Shown: positions 1 through 9,278, counted from the first letter of the stretch. The stretch: DNA of 64,000 nt from Pirellulales bacterium (GCA_016935315.1 JAFGRD010000039.1:124001-188000), one strand, 5' to 3'. Program-made: numbers and translations. Notes: a model not told the origin generated them from the sequence alone.

Positions 1-175
1 CGGGTGAGCTCAAATGTCCGTGCACGTCCCAGATGACGTAGTCCGGGTTGCCGGACGCCGGCTCTTCTTCCGCGATGGCTGGCCGGCAACGGGGCACGAG
101 GGAGGCGGCCACGGCAGCCTTTGCCCCACCCGTCAGCATTGCCCGTCGCGTGAGCGCGTGATTGGCGGATTGCAT
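1..175 (-). CDS. Amidohydrolase family protein, N-terminal part (cut by window edge)
   Basis: Reading the minus strand from the ATG at 175 gives about 58 residues before the window ends. A leader with a double arginine (residues 10-11) and a hydrophobic Ala/Gly-rich stretch looks like a twin-arginine or Sec signal. After it comes Y-V-I-W-D-V-H-G-H-L, which resembles the first beta strand and H-x-H metal-binding motif of TIM-barrel amidohydrolases. A purine-rich GGGGGAAG lies about 7 bases upstream of the ATG. The gene is divergent from the SGNH hydrolase at 453. The family call rests only on the HxH strand and the leader; substrate and length cannot be seen. Confidence 0.7.
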   Translation of the reverse strand, partial: MQSANHALTRRAMLTGGAKAAVAASLVPRCRPAIAEEEPASGNPDYVIWDVHGHLSSP

Positions 176-452
176 TTCTCGCTTCCCCCAGGGAAGTCGG
201 ACAAGGTGACACCTTCTTGCTCTTTGCGCAGTGTAGCCGCTCGGGGAGATTCTGCAAGCAGGCGCGGGTCTTCGCCGCCGGCAGCCGGCCAATGTGGCCG
301 AAATGTTGTCCGATTTGCTCGTCGCCGGCGTGTGTGCTAGACTACCGGGCTGCGGCACTCGGCTCGGTGGTGTTTTCCGCTCTAGCACCTCGAGAATGCC
401 GCTTTCTCGCCATTCTGCAAGAACCCTGTTCCATGACACGGAGGCACTCCTG

Positions 453-1730
453 ATGAAGAGACTCTTTCACGCCACGATCGGATTGGCAGCCGCCGTGTTG
501 CTTTGCGCCGCGGCAACTGCCGCCGACGAATTCCCGCGCGTCGCCGCCGCCATGCACCACGCCCGCGACGGTCTTGGCAACGTGCTGGCCCGACTTGAGC
601 GCGGCGAACCGGTCCGCATCGGCTACCTCGGCGGGAGCATCACCGCCCAGAACGGCTGGCGGCCCAAGACGCTGGCCTGGTTCCGCCAACAGTATCCCGA
701 CGCAGAGATCGAGGAGATCAACGCGGCGATCGGCGGCACCGGCTCCGATCTGGGTGTGTTTCGCTATCATCAGGACGTCCTGCGGCACCAGCCCCATCTG
801 GTCTTCGTCGAGTTCGCCGTCAACGATGGGGGCGCGGCCCCGGAGCAGATCCGCCGTGCGATGGAAGGCATCGTGCGGCAAACATGGCGGGCCGATCCAA
901 ACATCGACCTGTGCTTCGTCTACACGGTCCATCGCGGTCAGATGGAGGATTATCTGGCCGGCCGTTGCTCGCGGAGCGCCTCCGTGCACGAACAGATCGC
1001 CGATCATTACGGCATCCCGTCGATCTGCATGGCCCTGCGCGTGGCCCAGTTGGAGAAGGCGGGCAAGTTGGTCTTTCCGGCCGACCCCGACGATCCGGCC
1101 AACGCCGGCAAGATCTGTTTCGCCCGCGACGACTGCCACCCGACCGACGCTGGTCACGATGTGTTCCTCGCGGTTATCTCCGAGGCGATCGGCAAGATGC
1201 GGCCCGAGTCGAAACCCGGTCCCCATGCACTGAAGGAACCGATGCGGGCCGACAACTGGGAGCAGGCGAAACTCGTCGCTCTAAAACCTGCAATGCTGAC
1301 CGGCAGTTGGCGGAAGCTGCCGACCGACGAGGGTCTCGGGCGGAGCTTTCAGAACCGTTTGCCGGAGATCTGGCTCGGCTCCACGCCGGGCGACAAGCTC
1401 CAATTCCGCTTTCGCGGCACGATGGTCGGACTGTACGACCTGCTCGGTCCCGACGGCGGCAAGGTGGTCTGCACGGTCGACGGTCGCAAAGGCGACGCGC
1501 GGCCCCGGTTCGACTGGTACTGCACCGGGCACCGGCTGGCCTCGCTGCGAATCGCCGAAGGCCTGGAGGACCGGCCCCACACGGTCACGGTCGAGATCCT
1601 GGCGGAACAGCCCGACCGCGGCCCCGTGGTCGATCGCGTCCGCGACCAGCCAGGCTTCGACCCAAAGCGATTCGACGGCACGAACCTATGGGTGGGCTAC
1701 CTGATGATGATCGGCGAGCCGATCGAGTAG
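453..1730 (+). CDS. Secreted SGNH/GDSL-type hydrolase
   Basis: A 425-residue protein with a signal peptide (residues 1-24, ending A-T-A-A). The SGNH blocks are visible: nucleophile block G-G-S-I-T with Ser62, an IGGTGSD segment near residue 93, F-A-V-N-D with Asn124, and the D-x-x-H block with Asp226 and His229. Family members are esterases that often remove acetyl or acyl groups from polysaccharides; the substrate here is inferred only from neighbours. The ATG at 453 is preferred over earlier in-frame starts because it has GGAGG about 10 bases upstream and begins a clean signal peptide. Residues after about 250 form a beta-rich extension with no recognised motif. Confidence 0.82.
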   Translation: MKRLFHATIGLAAAVLLCAAATAADEFPRVAAAMHHARDGLGNVLARLERGEPVRIGYLGGSITAQNGWRPKTLAWFRQQYPDAEIEEINAAIGGTGSDLGVFRYHQDVLRHQPHLVFVEFAVNDGGAAPEQIRRAMEGIVRQTWRADPNIDLCFVYTVHRGQMEDYLAGRCSRSASVHEQIADHYGIPSICMALRVAQLEKAGKLVFPADPDDPANAGKICFARDDCHPTDAGHDVFLAVISEAIGKMRPESKPGPHALKEPMRADNWEQAKLVALKPAMLTGSWRKLPTDEGLGRSFQNRLPEIWLGSTPGDKLQFRFRGTMVGLYDLLGPDGGKVVCTVDGRKGDARPRFDWYCTGHRLASLRIAEGLEDRPHTVTVEILAEQPDRGPVVDRVRDQPGFDPKRFDGTNLWVGYLMMIGEPIE

Positions 1731-1745
1731 GAGCCGACGGCCGCC

Positions 1746-3191
1746 TCACGGCAGGAACTGGATCGAGTACAGGTCCGCGTCGCGGAGCACAAACCGCAAA
1801 CGGACGGGTTTCCCGGCAAGCTGTCCGACGCTCTCGCCGCCCGTCCAGCGAACGGTCCCCTCGATCCGGTCGCCGACGATTTCCGGGCAGTCGGCCAGGG
1901 TGAAGCCGTCAATCGCCTGGCGACTGGGTGTCTGCAATTCGACTTGCAGGCTGCCGGCCGCGGAAGTCGCGTAGTTGATGCTCAGCCGGCTTCCCGAGAA
2001 CAACAATGGCCTGGTGGTCATCTCGCCGCCGTTGTAGGGGCCGTTCACGGAGACAAAGCCATCGGGTCGCAGGGTGTAGCGTCGCACGTGGGCGGTCGGG
2101 TAGCCGGCGTTGTGCTTCACGTAGAGCGAGAGCTCCTCGTCGGCCGTCTCGACGATGCCGCGGGCGGCGTAGTTTGCCCGCGAAGTCCAGTTCCGCAAAT
2201 CAAGGCCCGGGCGGACGAATGCCTCGAGAAACGTGCGTTTCAGTTCCGCGCCGCCGCGAGCCGAGCAGAGAAGCACGTCGGTGCAGTCGTTGGCGTAGTC
2301 CCACTCGGTGGGAGTGCCGATCTTGCGGGCCTCTTGCTCCGTGACCACACGGCGGCCCGGCATGAAGCGGGTCGGCAGTCCGAGGTAGATGTGCGGTGCA
2401 CGGAGGTACGGGGCCATCTGGTTCGTGTAGAGGTGCTGCCGCGGCTTCCCGTCCAGTTCCAGATCGACCGGCTCCGTCCATTGGACGAAGTCCTTCGAAG
2501 TCGAGCGGGCGATCCAGCGGATGCCTTCGCGGAAGACACGAAAGTAACAGACGTACTGCCCCTCGCTCTGGGACCAGAACGCGTTGTTCTGCGAGTCGAA
2601 CGCGCCTTGGGTGATGACGGGCTCCTTCTGGAGTTCCTGCCAGTGAATCCCATCGGGCGAGACGAAGGCGATCAAGCCGGGGGCGCCGCTGCCGCCGAGC
2701 GCCTTGTATTGCTGATCGGCCGGCGCGTGGGGATTGGCGTCGAGAAACGGGGCGAAGTTGTGGCAGGCCCGATGCCGCGCGAGCACAACGTTATTTTCTT
2801 TCGTGCCCTGCACCTCAAACAGACCCAACTCGGGTTTGGCCCACGAAACACCGTCGCGGCTTTCCGCTACGCAGGTGACCTCAGTGTCGAGCGTGTGCCT
2901 GGCGACCGGCAGCCCTCGGTAGTAGAGCCGAAAGACGTCGCCGGTGTGGAGGATCGTCTCGTACCCGCTGTAGAGGCCTTCCCAAGGCCGATCGAACTTC
3001 AGCACGATTTCGCGGGGCTGCGGCGGATGCAGCTTCAATCGGGCGCCCTGCAGTTGCACGATCAGCCGTCCATCGACGAAGAGTTCACGCCGGCCGCCGA
3101 TGTCGATGGAAACCTCGGCGGCGGTGACTGAAAAGCACAAGCAGAGCAGCCAGGCCATACAGCCCAGCACGGGAATGGTTGGCCTCTGCAT
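1746..3191 (-). CDS. Secreted beta-propeller glycosidase-like protein
   Basis: A 481-residue protein with a signal peptide (residues 1-25). The body has recurrent S-x-D-G-x-x-W segments (SRDGVSW, SPDGIHW, then SKDFVQW), typical of blades of five-bladed propellers in the GH32/43/130 group. I cannot place catalytic acids with confidence, so this may be a glycosidase or only a sugar-binding relative. The ATG at 3191 has AGGGAGAG about 8 bases upstream and gives a better leader than the in-frame codon 45 bases earlier. The gene ends 15 bases from the end of the SGNH gene (convergent) and is divergent from the oxidoreductase at 3441. Confidence 0.6.
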   Translation of the reverse strand: MQRPTIPVLGCMAWLLCLCFSVTAAEVSIDIGGRRELFVDGRLIVQLQGARLKLHPPQPREIVLKFDRPWEGLYSGYETILHTGDVFRLYYRGLPVARHTLDTEVTCVAESRDGVSWAKPELGLFEVQGTKENNVVLARHRACHNFAPFLDANPHAPADQQYKALGGSGAPGLIAFVSPDGIHWQELQKEPVITQGAFDSQNNAFWSQSEGQYVCYFRVFREGIRWIARSTSKDFVQWTEPVDLELDGKPRQHLYTNQMAPYLRAPHIYLGLPTRFMPGRRVVTEQEARKIGTPTEWDYANDCTDVLLCSARGGAELKRTFLEAFVRPGLDLRNWTSRANYAARGIVETADEELSLYVKHNAGYPTAHVRRYTLRPDGFVSVNGPYNGGEMTTRPLLFSGSRLSINYATSAAGSLQVELQTPSRQAIDGFTLADCPEIVGDRIEGTVRWTGGESVGQLAGKPVRLRFVLRDADLYSIQFLP

Positions 3192-3440
3192 AATGGCTCT
3201 CCCTGCTGCCAGATCGTAACGGGGTTGGCACCTCACCGGCTTGTCGTCAGCGGCTGCCAGCCGCTGGCTTGCAGTCGCCGGGATTGCCTCATATATTGGA
3301 TGCTGTTCGACTGGCGCCTATGGTACAGGATTACCGAGCAGTCTGCCAGCCGCCTGCTTGGGAAACTCCGACGCTTTGCTTTCCCCCGCCTGGGAGAATC
3401 TCCCAAAACACTTACGGCACAGACTCAAGGAGAATCTGCT

Positions 3441-4637
3441 ATGGACGAACCTACCTCAAGACGCTGTTTCTTGAAGATCGCCGGCTTGAGCGCCGCCTCG
3501 TTGGGAGCGGCGTCGGTGACCGGGGCCGGCGAGCCGAAGATCCAGGGATTCGAGCAACAGCAACCCGACCAGAAGACGGCCGGCGCGTGGGAGCCGGTCT
3601 CCGATCGGAAGATCCGCATGGGGATCGTCGGATACGGCGTCTGCAAGTTTGGTGCGCAGTTCTCTTTGCAGGACCACCCGAACGTCGAGGTCGTCGCCGT
3701 CAGCGACCTGTTCCCCGATCGCTGCGCGGAGCTGGCTCGTCAGTGCCGGTGCGAGAAGACCTATCCCTCGCTGGAAGAGATGGTCAAGGACGACTCGATC
3801 GAGGCGATCTTCTGTGCGACCGACGCGCCAAGCCACGCCCGACATTGCATCGAGGTCCTCAAGCACGGCAAGCACGTCGCCAGCGCCGTGCCGGCCGTCT
3901 GGGAGCGACTGGAAGAGGCCGACCGGCTGTATGAAGCGGTCAAGAAGTCGGGCCGGAAGTACATGATGTTCGAGACGTCGTGCTACCACGAAGATCTCTA
4001 CGCCATGCGGCGGATCTACGAGGCGGGTGGATTCGGGAAGCTGGTCTACAGCGAAGGCGAGTACTTCCACTACGCCTGCGCGGTGATCCCGTCGTACAAA
4101 GGTTGGCGGATCGGCCTTCCGCCTCAATGGTATCCGACGCACTCGAACGCCTACTACGTGGGTGTGACCGGCGGGGGCTTTACCGAGGTCTCGTGCATGG
4201 GGATGCCGAGTATCCGCTCGGAGCTGCAACCGGAGAACAATCGGTACAAGAATCGCTTCGGCACCGAAATCGCGATGTTTCGCACCAGCGAGGGCGGTAT
4301 GTCGCGGATGGGCGTCAGTTGGGACACGCCCGGCTACGGCGGCGAGGTCGGCCGGGTCCGCGGGCAACAGGGGTCGATGACCGGGCTGGACTACCAGGGA
4401 CTTCAGAAGACGCTACCGAAGCTGACCAGACCGCCGCTTCCGCCCGGCATCGCCCCCGGCGGACACGGCGGCTCGCACGGCTACCTCGGCAACGAATTCG
4501 TGATGTCGATTCTCGAGGACCGCCAGCCACTGGTCAACATTGCGTGGGCGCTGAGCATGACGGTTGCCGGCATCGTGGCCCACCAGTCGGCGCTGAAAGA
4601 CGGTGAGCTGATGAAGATCCCGCAGTATACGCTGTAA
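3441..4637 (+). CDS. Gfo/Idh/MocA family oxidoreductase, EKP lysine absent
   Basis: A 398-residue protein. The leader S-R-R-C-F-L-K (residues 6-12) followed by an Ala/Gly hydrophobic stretch suggests Tat export. A Rossmann dinucleotide-binding loop lies at residues 61-67 (GIVGYGV). Where family members normally carry E-K-P with the catalytic lysine, this protein reads H-V-A-S-A-V-P-A-V (145-153), so the lysine is missing. It may have lost NAD(P)-dependent sugar oxidation or use another residue. The ATG at 3441 is supported by AAGGAGA about 9 bases upstream; an upstream extension of 72 codons has no signal peptide. It is followed after 21 bases by the DUF3472 gene, so the two are probably cotranscribed. 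Confidence 0.82.
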   Translation: MDEPTSRRCFLKIAGLSAASLGAASVTGAGEPKIQGFEQQQPDQKTAGAWEPVSDRKIRMGIVGYGVCKFGAQFSLQDHPNVEVVAVSDLFPDRCAELARQCRCEKTYPSLEEMVKDDSIEAIFCATDAPSHARHCIEVLKHGKHVASAVPAVWERLEEADRLYEAVKKSGRKYMMFETSCYHEDLYAMRRIYEAGGFGKLVYSEGEYFHYACAVIPSYKGWRIGLPPQWYPTHSNAYYVGVTGGGFTEVSCMGMPSIRSELQPENNRYKNRFGTEIAMFRTSEGGMSRMGVSWDTPGYGGEVGRVRGQQGSMTGLDYQGLQKTLPKLTRPPLPPGIAPGGHGGSHGYLGNEFVMSILEDRQPLVNIAWALSMTVAGIVAHQSALKDGELMKIPQYTL

Positions 4638-4658
4638 CAATCAACGGAAGGGAACACC

Positions 4659-5519
4659 ATGCGCTCGATCATCGGTCGCAGCACGATCATTGTCCTGTTT
4701 GGCCTGACACTGCCGTCGCCGGCACAAGAGGCGGTGCAACCGCCGCGTGCGGCCCGCTCGGTCCATCTGTTCTACCCCGCGCCCGAAGCCACCGTGTTCT
4801 ACAACGAGTTGACCGTCGAGAAGTCGGTACCGGGCAGCTACTTCATGGCTTGCGGCTTCAACCACGGCTACTTCGGAATCCAGGAGTTGGCCAACCGAAA
4901 GAAGGTCGTGATCTTCTCCGTATGGGACCCGACCAAGGGAGACGATCCCCGGGCGGTCGCCCAGGATCGCCGCGTGGAGGTGCTCTACAAAGGCGACGAC
5001 GTGATCGCCCGTCGCTTCGGCGGAGAGGGCACCGGCGGGCAGAGCTTCTTCGACTACGACTGGCAGACCGGCCAGACGTGCCGCTTCCTGGTCGAGGCCA
5101 CGGTGGCAGAAGGGAAGACGGCCTACGCCGCCTTCTTCTACCTGCCGGGCCCCAAGACCTGGAAGCACCTGGTGACCTTTCGCACGCACGCCGGCGGTGA
5201 CCGGCTCCAGGGGCTCTACTCGTTCATCGAGGACTTCCGCCGTGACGGCAAGAGTGCCGACGAAGCGCGCCGAGCGATCTTCGGCAACGGCTGGGTGCGC
5301 GACGGCGACGGCGAGTGGACGCCGCTCACGAAGGCCCGGTTCACCGCGTCGGGTGCCGCATGGGAAGCGAAGGAAACGATCGACGCCGGCGTGCTGGGAG
5401 CCCGTTTCTATCTCCAGACCGGCGGCGACACGCAGACGACAACGCCGTTGCGGACCATGATGGAGCGTCCACCCGGAAGCGCCGCGCGGCCGCAACTTCC
5501 GCGGGAAAAAACGCCGTGA
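4659..5519 (+). CDS. Secreted DUF3472 domain protein
   Basis: A 286-residue protein with a short hydrophobic N-terminus (residues 7-20). The core from about residue 45 to 245 has the features of DUF3472: N-E-L-T-V-E-K-S-V-P-G-S-Y-F-M near residue 50, a G-Y-F-G-I-Q-E-L segment, V-I-F-S-V-W-D, and R-F-G-G-E-G-T-G-G-Q-S-F-F. The domain's function is not established; it is common in secreted planctomycete and Bacteroidetes proteins near carbohydrate genes. The start has GGAAGGGA about 8 bases upstream. It lies 21 bases downstream of the oxidoreductase and is convergent with the DUF4832 gene. Confidence 0.75.
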   Translation: MRSIIGRSTIIVLFGLTLPSPAQEAVQPPRAARSVHLFYPAPEATVFYNELTVEKSVPGSYFMACGFNHGYFGIQELANRKKVVIFSVWDPTKGDDPRAVAQDRRVEVLYKGDDVIARRFGGEGTGGQSFFDYDWQTGQTCRFLVEATVAEGKTAYAAFFYLPGPKTWKHLVTFRTHAGGDRLQGLYSFIEDFRRDGKSADEARRAIFGNGWVRDGDGEWTPLTKARFTASGAAWEAKETIDAGVLGARFYLQTGGDTQTTTPLRTMMERPPGSAARPQLPREKTP

Positions 5520-5603
5520 AAGAGCAAAACCGCTGCGCGCCTTTCCTCTTTCATAGAGGCCTAGGTGCCGATTGTTCAGAAAGTGCAACTGCAAATCACT
5601 CAA

Positions 5604-5627
5604 CCGCCATTCGGCTGAAGTGTTACG
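5604..5627 (-). repeat. Dispersed intergenic repeat C, copy 1
   Basis: This 24-base segment ends with GGCTGAAGTGTTACG and begins 11 bases past the stop of the DUF4832 gene. The same sequence (20 or more of 24 bases) occurs in inverted orientation at 17095-17118, and its core is repeated at 17134-17145. All these copies sit just 3' of minus-strand genes. Confidence 0.6.
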
Positions 5628-5637
5628 AAGCGCGCCG

Positions 5638-7086
5638 CTAATGAGCCACGGTGACCCTGCTGACGGGATACCACCCGTCCTGGGCCCGGCCCTTGACGCC
5701 AAGCTGTACCACCGGCTTGTCGTCCGCTACACCGACGATGGCCACCGACAGGGCATATTCTCCCGGCGGCAGGTTATCGGGCAACTGGACTGAATCGGCA
5801 ACGTCGGCAACTGGGCCCGGCGGCAAGTCGGCCGGTTGTTGGAAGAACTCGTCGGTGAACAGTTCGATGGAACCGGGGAGCCATCGGTTCGCGGTGACGT
5901 CGCTGACGAAGACTTGCGGGCGCCCGTCGGGGCCGGTCAGCCGATAGGCCAGTCGGTAGGGCTTGTAGCAGGGGGCCGAGCCGGCGTTCTGCCACTTCAT
6001 CGCAAGCGGGAGCTTCCCGCCCGGGTTGACTTGAGCCGGGTGCCCCAACTCGTTGAGCACCAACCGATACCCGAGCCGTCGCAGAAACCGTTCGACCTCC
6101 GGGCGTACATGGTCGCCCTCGGGCAGCGGGGCCGATTTGTTGTTGATGACCGAGCCGTGCAGGGCCAGGGCGTAGTTGAAAATGAACGGCAGAGACCAGC
6201 CTTCGTTGACCCACTTCCGCATGTCCCAACACGTCTCCCAGGCCACCGGCGCCGTCTTCCAAGCGTCCAAGGCATCGGCCCCGGGAAGATGCTTGGGGTA
6301 GGCCATCCGCATGTGGCACCACGTCCGGGAAAACCCGCCCATGTCGCCGAGACAGTCGGCCCGCCAGCCGGCGCCGCGCCGAGTCGCGTAACGGAGCATG
6401 TCGCCGCCGCCAATCAGCATCAGCAGTGGCGTCTTCTTGAAGGCAGCAAGATAGGCATCGACGATCTTGCGCTGCGTCTCGGGAGTCGGCATGGGTGCAT
6501 GGGAGGACTGGCTCATGTGCCATTCGCCCCACCAGCCAACCGAGCCGAGGTCGACGTGGTCGATGTCTGGATGACCATCGTAGCGGGCCCCGAGACGCCG
6601 GATGAAGTCGAGGTGGGCTCCGAGGACTTCCGGATCATCGAGAACGGGGACTTCCAGCTCCGGGCCGTCGCCGTAACGCGTCGTGACGACCTCTCCTCCG
6701 ATATCCTTCAGCCAGTTCGGATGGTAGGGACCGCGCGGAGATGTGGAGCAACACATGGCCCGGAAAGCAAGCGTCTGGCCCGCTTCCCGAGTCTCCTTCA
6801 AGACGCCGTCGAGAAACTCGCAGTCGATCTTGCCTCGCTCGGGCTCCAGCGTGCCCCAGCCCCATCGAGCGTAGTGGACCGTCGAGGGAATCCAGGAGGG
6901 CAGATTCCGGTCCCGGGTCCTGGTCCGGTGAAACGTCTCCCAGCCCATGCCGGGGTTCACCAGGATCGCATCGGTTTGCTCGGGCACGACCTTGACCCAA
7001 GCGTCGTCGTCCCCCGGCACCGCCCGGGGTTGGAGAACGAGGAGCAGGGCGATCGCCAGCGCCGGTGGAAGCCATGGTCGGAACAT
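5638..7086 (-). CDS. Secreted DUF4832 domain protein
   Basis: A 482-residue protein with a signal peptide (about residues 1-25). It has the conserved start of the fold, N-P-G-M-G-W-E-T-F-H, then Y-A-R-W-G-W-G-T-L-E-P-E-R-G and a W-W-G-E-W-H segment, resembling a glycoside hydrolase TIM barrel. The C-terminal third (from about residue 370) is a beta-sandwich-like domain. DUF4832 proteins are thought to act on carbohydrates, but no substrate can be read here. A run of G (GGGGGGAA) about 8 bases upstream of the ATG may serve as the ribosome-binding site. It is the last gene of a minus-strand run with the oxidoreductase, cupin and sulfatase. Confidence 0.75.
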   Translation of the reverse strand: MFRPWLPPALAIALLLVLQPRAVPGDDDAWVKVVPEQTDAILVNPGMGWETFHRTRTRDRNLPSWIPSTVHYARWGWGTLEPERGKIDCEFLDGVLKETREAGQTLAFRAMCCSTSPRGPYHPNWLKDIGGEVVTTRYGDGPELEVPVLDDPEVLGAHLDFIRRLGARYDGHPDIDHVDLGSVGWWGEWHMSQSSHAPMPTPETQRKIVDAYLAAFKKTPLLMLIGGGDMLRYATRRGAGWRADCLGDMGGFSRTWCHMRMAYPKHLPGADALDAWKTAPVAWETCWDMRKWVNEGWSLPFIFNYALALHGSVINNKSAPLPEGDHVRPEVERFLRRLGYRLVLNELGHPAQVNPGGKLPLAMKWQNAGSAPCYKPYRLAYRLTGPDGRPQVFVSDVTANRWLPGSIELFTDEFFQQPADLPPGPVADVADSVQLPDNLPPGEYALSVAIVGVADDKPVVQLGVKGRAQDGWYPVSRVTVAH

Positions 7087-7123
7087 CGGATATTCCCCCC
7101 TGCAGCAGAATGGTGAATGGGGG

Positions 7124-8473
7124 TTACACGCGCCAGGGCTCGCGTTTCGCCCGCGACAACCACCGCGACGCCCCCTCGTCGTCGAGAATCACTTCTTTGG
7201 CCGGGTCCCAGCGGATCTTCCGCCCGGTCAACATGGCGATGTTGCCCAAATGGGCCACGCTGATGCTGCGGTGGGCCACCTCGACCGGGGCTGCCGTCCG
7301 CTGGCGGCTCTTGATGCATTCCAGGAAGTTGGCGTGCTGGCTGCGGCTTTCGTAGAGGTGGATTTCGTCGGGCCCGATGACCGAGTCGGCTACCGAGGAC
7401 GGATCAGTCTTGCCGCCCAGCTCCACCCAACCCTCGGTCCCCTCGAACCGGTTGGGCCCGCCGCTTTTGACGATCATCTTTACGCCGTCGGCGTACGTGC
7501 AAGTGAACTCGAACGCGGTCGCCACGTTCCACAGATCGGTCCGCGGCGGAAACGTGCCTTGGCCTTCGATCTCCACCGGCCCCGTCTCGTCGCAGCCCAT
7601 GCCCCAATGGGCCATGTCGATCATATGGGCGCCCCAGTCGGTCACGTTGCCGCCCGAATAGTCGAGGTTCCAGCGGAAGTTCCAGTGGCAACGGTTGAAC
7701 GTGTAGGGCGCCCACGGTGCCGGCCCGAGCCACAGGTCGTAATCGAACGCCTCGGGAACCGACTCCGGGTCGAACGTCTTCTTGGCGTTGCTGCGGATCC
7801 AGTGCCCGCCGGGCAGGCCCACGCGGACGGTGTGCAGCCGGCCGATCCGCCCGTTGCGGACCAGCTCGCACGAGCGGCGGCAACCGGCGTCGCTGCGCCG
7901 CTGCGATCCGCATTGGAACACGCGGTCGTATCGCGTCACGGCGTCGACCATGGCCCTGCCGTCGGCGATCGTCAGGCTCAAAGGCTTCTCACAATAGACG
8001 TCTTTGCCGGCCTTGGCCGCCGCCACGACGATCGGCGCGTGCCAGTGGTCGGGCGTCGAGACGCACACGGCGTCGATATCATCTCGGGCGAGCACGTCGC
8101 GGAAGTCCTGATAGTCGTCCACCCCTCGAAAACCGCCCGAGGCCGCTTGAGACGCATAGTGCTTCTCGACCTTCTCCTTGGCCGGGGCGAGCCCGCGATG
8201 CCAGGCGTCTTCATAGCGCGTGCTGCCGAGGTCCACGTCGCAGAGGGCGACGATCTGGGCCTCGCCATGGCCGAGAAAGGCCTCCATGTTCACCGTTCCT
8301 CGCCCGCCCAGGCCGATACACCCCAAGGCAATCCGCTCACTCGGCGCCGGCCGATCTTCAGCGCCCAGTGCCGATCCGGGGATCAGATACGGGGCCGCCA
8401 AGGCCGCCCCGGCAGCCAGGGTGTCGCGGAGGAACGCTCTGCGTGTGGAAGCTCCGGTCGTTTGGTCTCTCAT
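7124..8473 (-). CDS. Gfo/Idh/MocA family oxidoreductase (Tat-type leader)
   Basis: A 449-residue protein. The leader T-R-R-A-F-L-R (residues 10-16) with a hydrophobic Ala-rich stretch indicates Tat export. The Rossmann loop G-C-I-G-L-G-G-R-G lies at 51-59 and the catalytic-type E-K-P at 162-164. A D-W-G-A-H-M-I-D segment (Asp279, His283) matches the conserved acid/His of the C-terminal domain. All key residues are present, unlike the paralogue at 3441, so an NAD(P)-dependent sugar or inositol oxidoreductase is likely. The start is preceded by AAGGAGGAG, the strongest Shine-Dalgarno in this locus. It lies 94 bases downstream of the cupin and 37 bases upstream of the DUF4832 gene. Confidence 0.88.
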   Translation of the reverse strand: MRDQTTGASTRRAFLRDTLAAGAALAAPYLIPGSALGAEDRPAPSERIALGCIGLGGRGTVNMEAFLGHGEAQIVALCDVDLGSTRYEDAWHRGLAPAKEKVEKHYASQAASGGFRGVDDYQDFRDVLARDDIDAVCVSTPDHWHAPIVVAAAKAGKDVYCEKPLSLTIADGRAMVDAVTRYDRVFQCGSQRRSDAGCRRSCELVRNGRIGRLHTVRVGLPGGHWIRSNAKKTFDPESVPEAFDYDLWLGPAPWAPYTFNRCHWNFRWNLDYSGGNVTDWGAHMIDMAHWGMGCDETGPVEIEGQGTFPPRTDLWNVATAFEFTCTYADGVKMIVKSGGPNRFEGTEGWVELGGKTDPSSVADSVIGPDEIHLYESRSQHANFLECIKSRQRTAAPVEVAHRSISVAHLGNIAMLTGRKIRWDPAKEVILDDEGASRWLSRAKREPWRV

Positions 8474-8567
8474 GATTCTCCTCCTTCTTGCCCTTCCCGT
8501 CGCGACGATCCGTCCAGGAAGCGTCTCGGCTCGTGCAGTGCAAGCCCCGAGCGCCGACGGGTCTCGC

Positions 8568-9278
8568 TCACTCGCCGAGGAAATGTTTGTTCAGTTGTGG
8601 ATCGGAGTGGCGCACGGCCGAATTGGTGTGGACGTTGGCTACTTCCGTGAGAATGGCTCCTTCGGGGCCGCCGTACTGCCAGTGGCGGGTCTTGACTTTG
8701 GCCAGCGGGACAAACACGCCCGGCGTGGCGTAGACTTCGTGCTCCGTGGTCACCTTGCCGCCCATGTGGCACTGGGGAATGACGATGTCCTTGCTGAGAT
8801 TGGGTTCGCCGATGCCCACGATGTGGCTGGCGCCCCATCGCACCAGCCAGCCCTCGCGCTTGGCGGGGTTTGTCTCGCCGTCGAGGTGCCAGTGTTCGGG
8901 CAGCATTTGGCCGGGAAGCAGGAAGAGGTCCATCAGCATGTAGCGATCGGCCTCGTTGTTGATGAACATGTAGGCCGCCAGCCCCAGGCTGGTGAACAGC
9001 CCCGTGTTGTAGTCCGACACCCAGAGATTCTCTCGCAAGCCGGGAAAGACCGGATAGCCGTGGTACTTGCACAGGGCGAGAACGGCGTCCTTGCCCTTGT
9101 CGACGTCGAACTTGCCCTGGGCGTCGTAGAGGGCCGAGTTGTCGAATTCCAGCTCGGGCTTTTCGGCGGCTTCGACCTTGGGCGAAGCGGGCGCGGCCGC
9201 GCCGACCAGGGCCGCCCCGGTGACTGTGCCGGCCGCTTTCAAGAGGGAACGTCGATTGAGCTTTTGGATCTTGCTCAT
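8568..9278 (-). CDS. Exported cupin resembling D-lyxose ketol-isomerase
   Basis: A 236-residue protein. The leader N-R-R-S-L-L-K (residues 8-14) plus a hydrophobic stretch to about residue 38 suggests Tat export. In the cupin body, P-E-H-W-H (His129, His131), Glu142 eleven residues later, and His199 in T-R-H-W fit the His-His-Glu-His metal set of D-lyxose isomerase-type cupins. L-T-E-V-A-N-V resembles the family's late G-E-V-S-x-V strand. Such enzymes interconvert lyxose and xylulose or mannose and fructose, but are normally cytoplasmic and leaderless. A dioxygenase or non-enzymatic cupin remains possible. The ATG has AAAGGA about 10 bases upstream and lies between the sulfatase and an oxidoreductase on the same strand. 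Confidence 0.6.
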   Translation of the reverse strand: MSKIQKLNRRSLLKAAGTVTGAALVGAAAPASPKVEAAEKPELEFDNSALYDAQGKFDVDKGKDAVLALCKYHGYPVFPGLRENLWVSDYNTGLFTSLGLAAYMFINNEADRYMLMDLFLLPGQMLPEHWHLDGETNPAKREGWLVRWGASHIVGIGEPNLSKDIVIPQCHMGGKVTTEHEVYATPGVFVPLAKVKTRHWQYGGPEGAILTEVANVHTNSAVRHSDPQLNKHFLGE

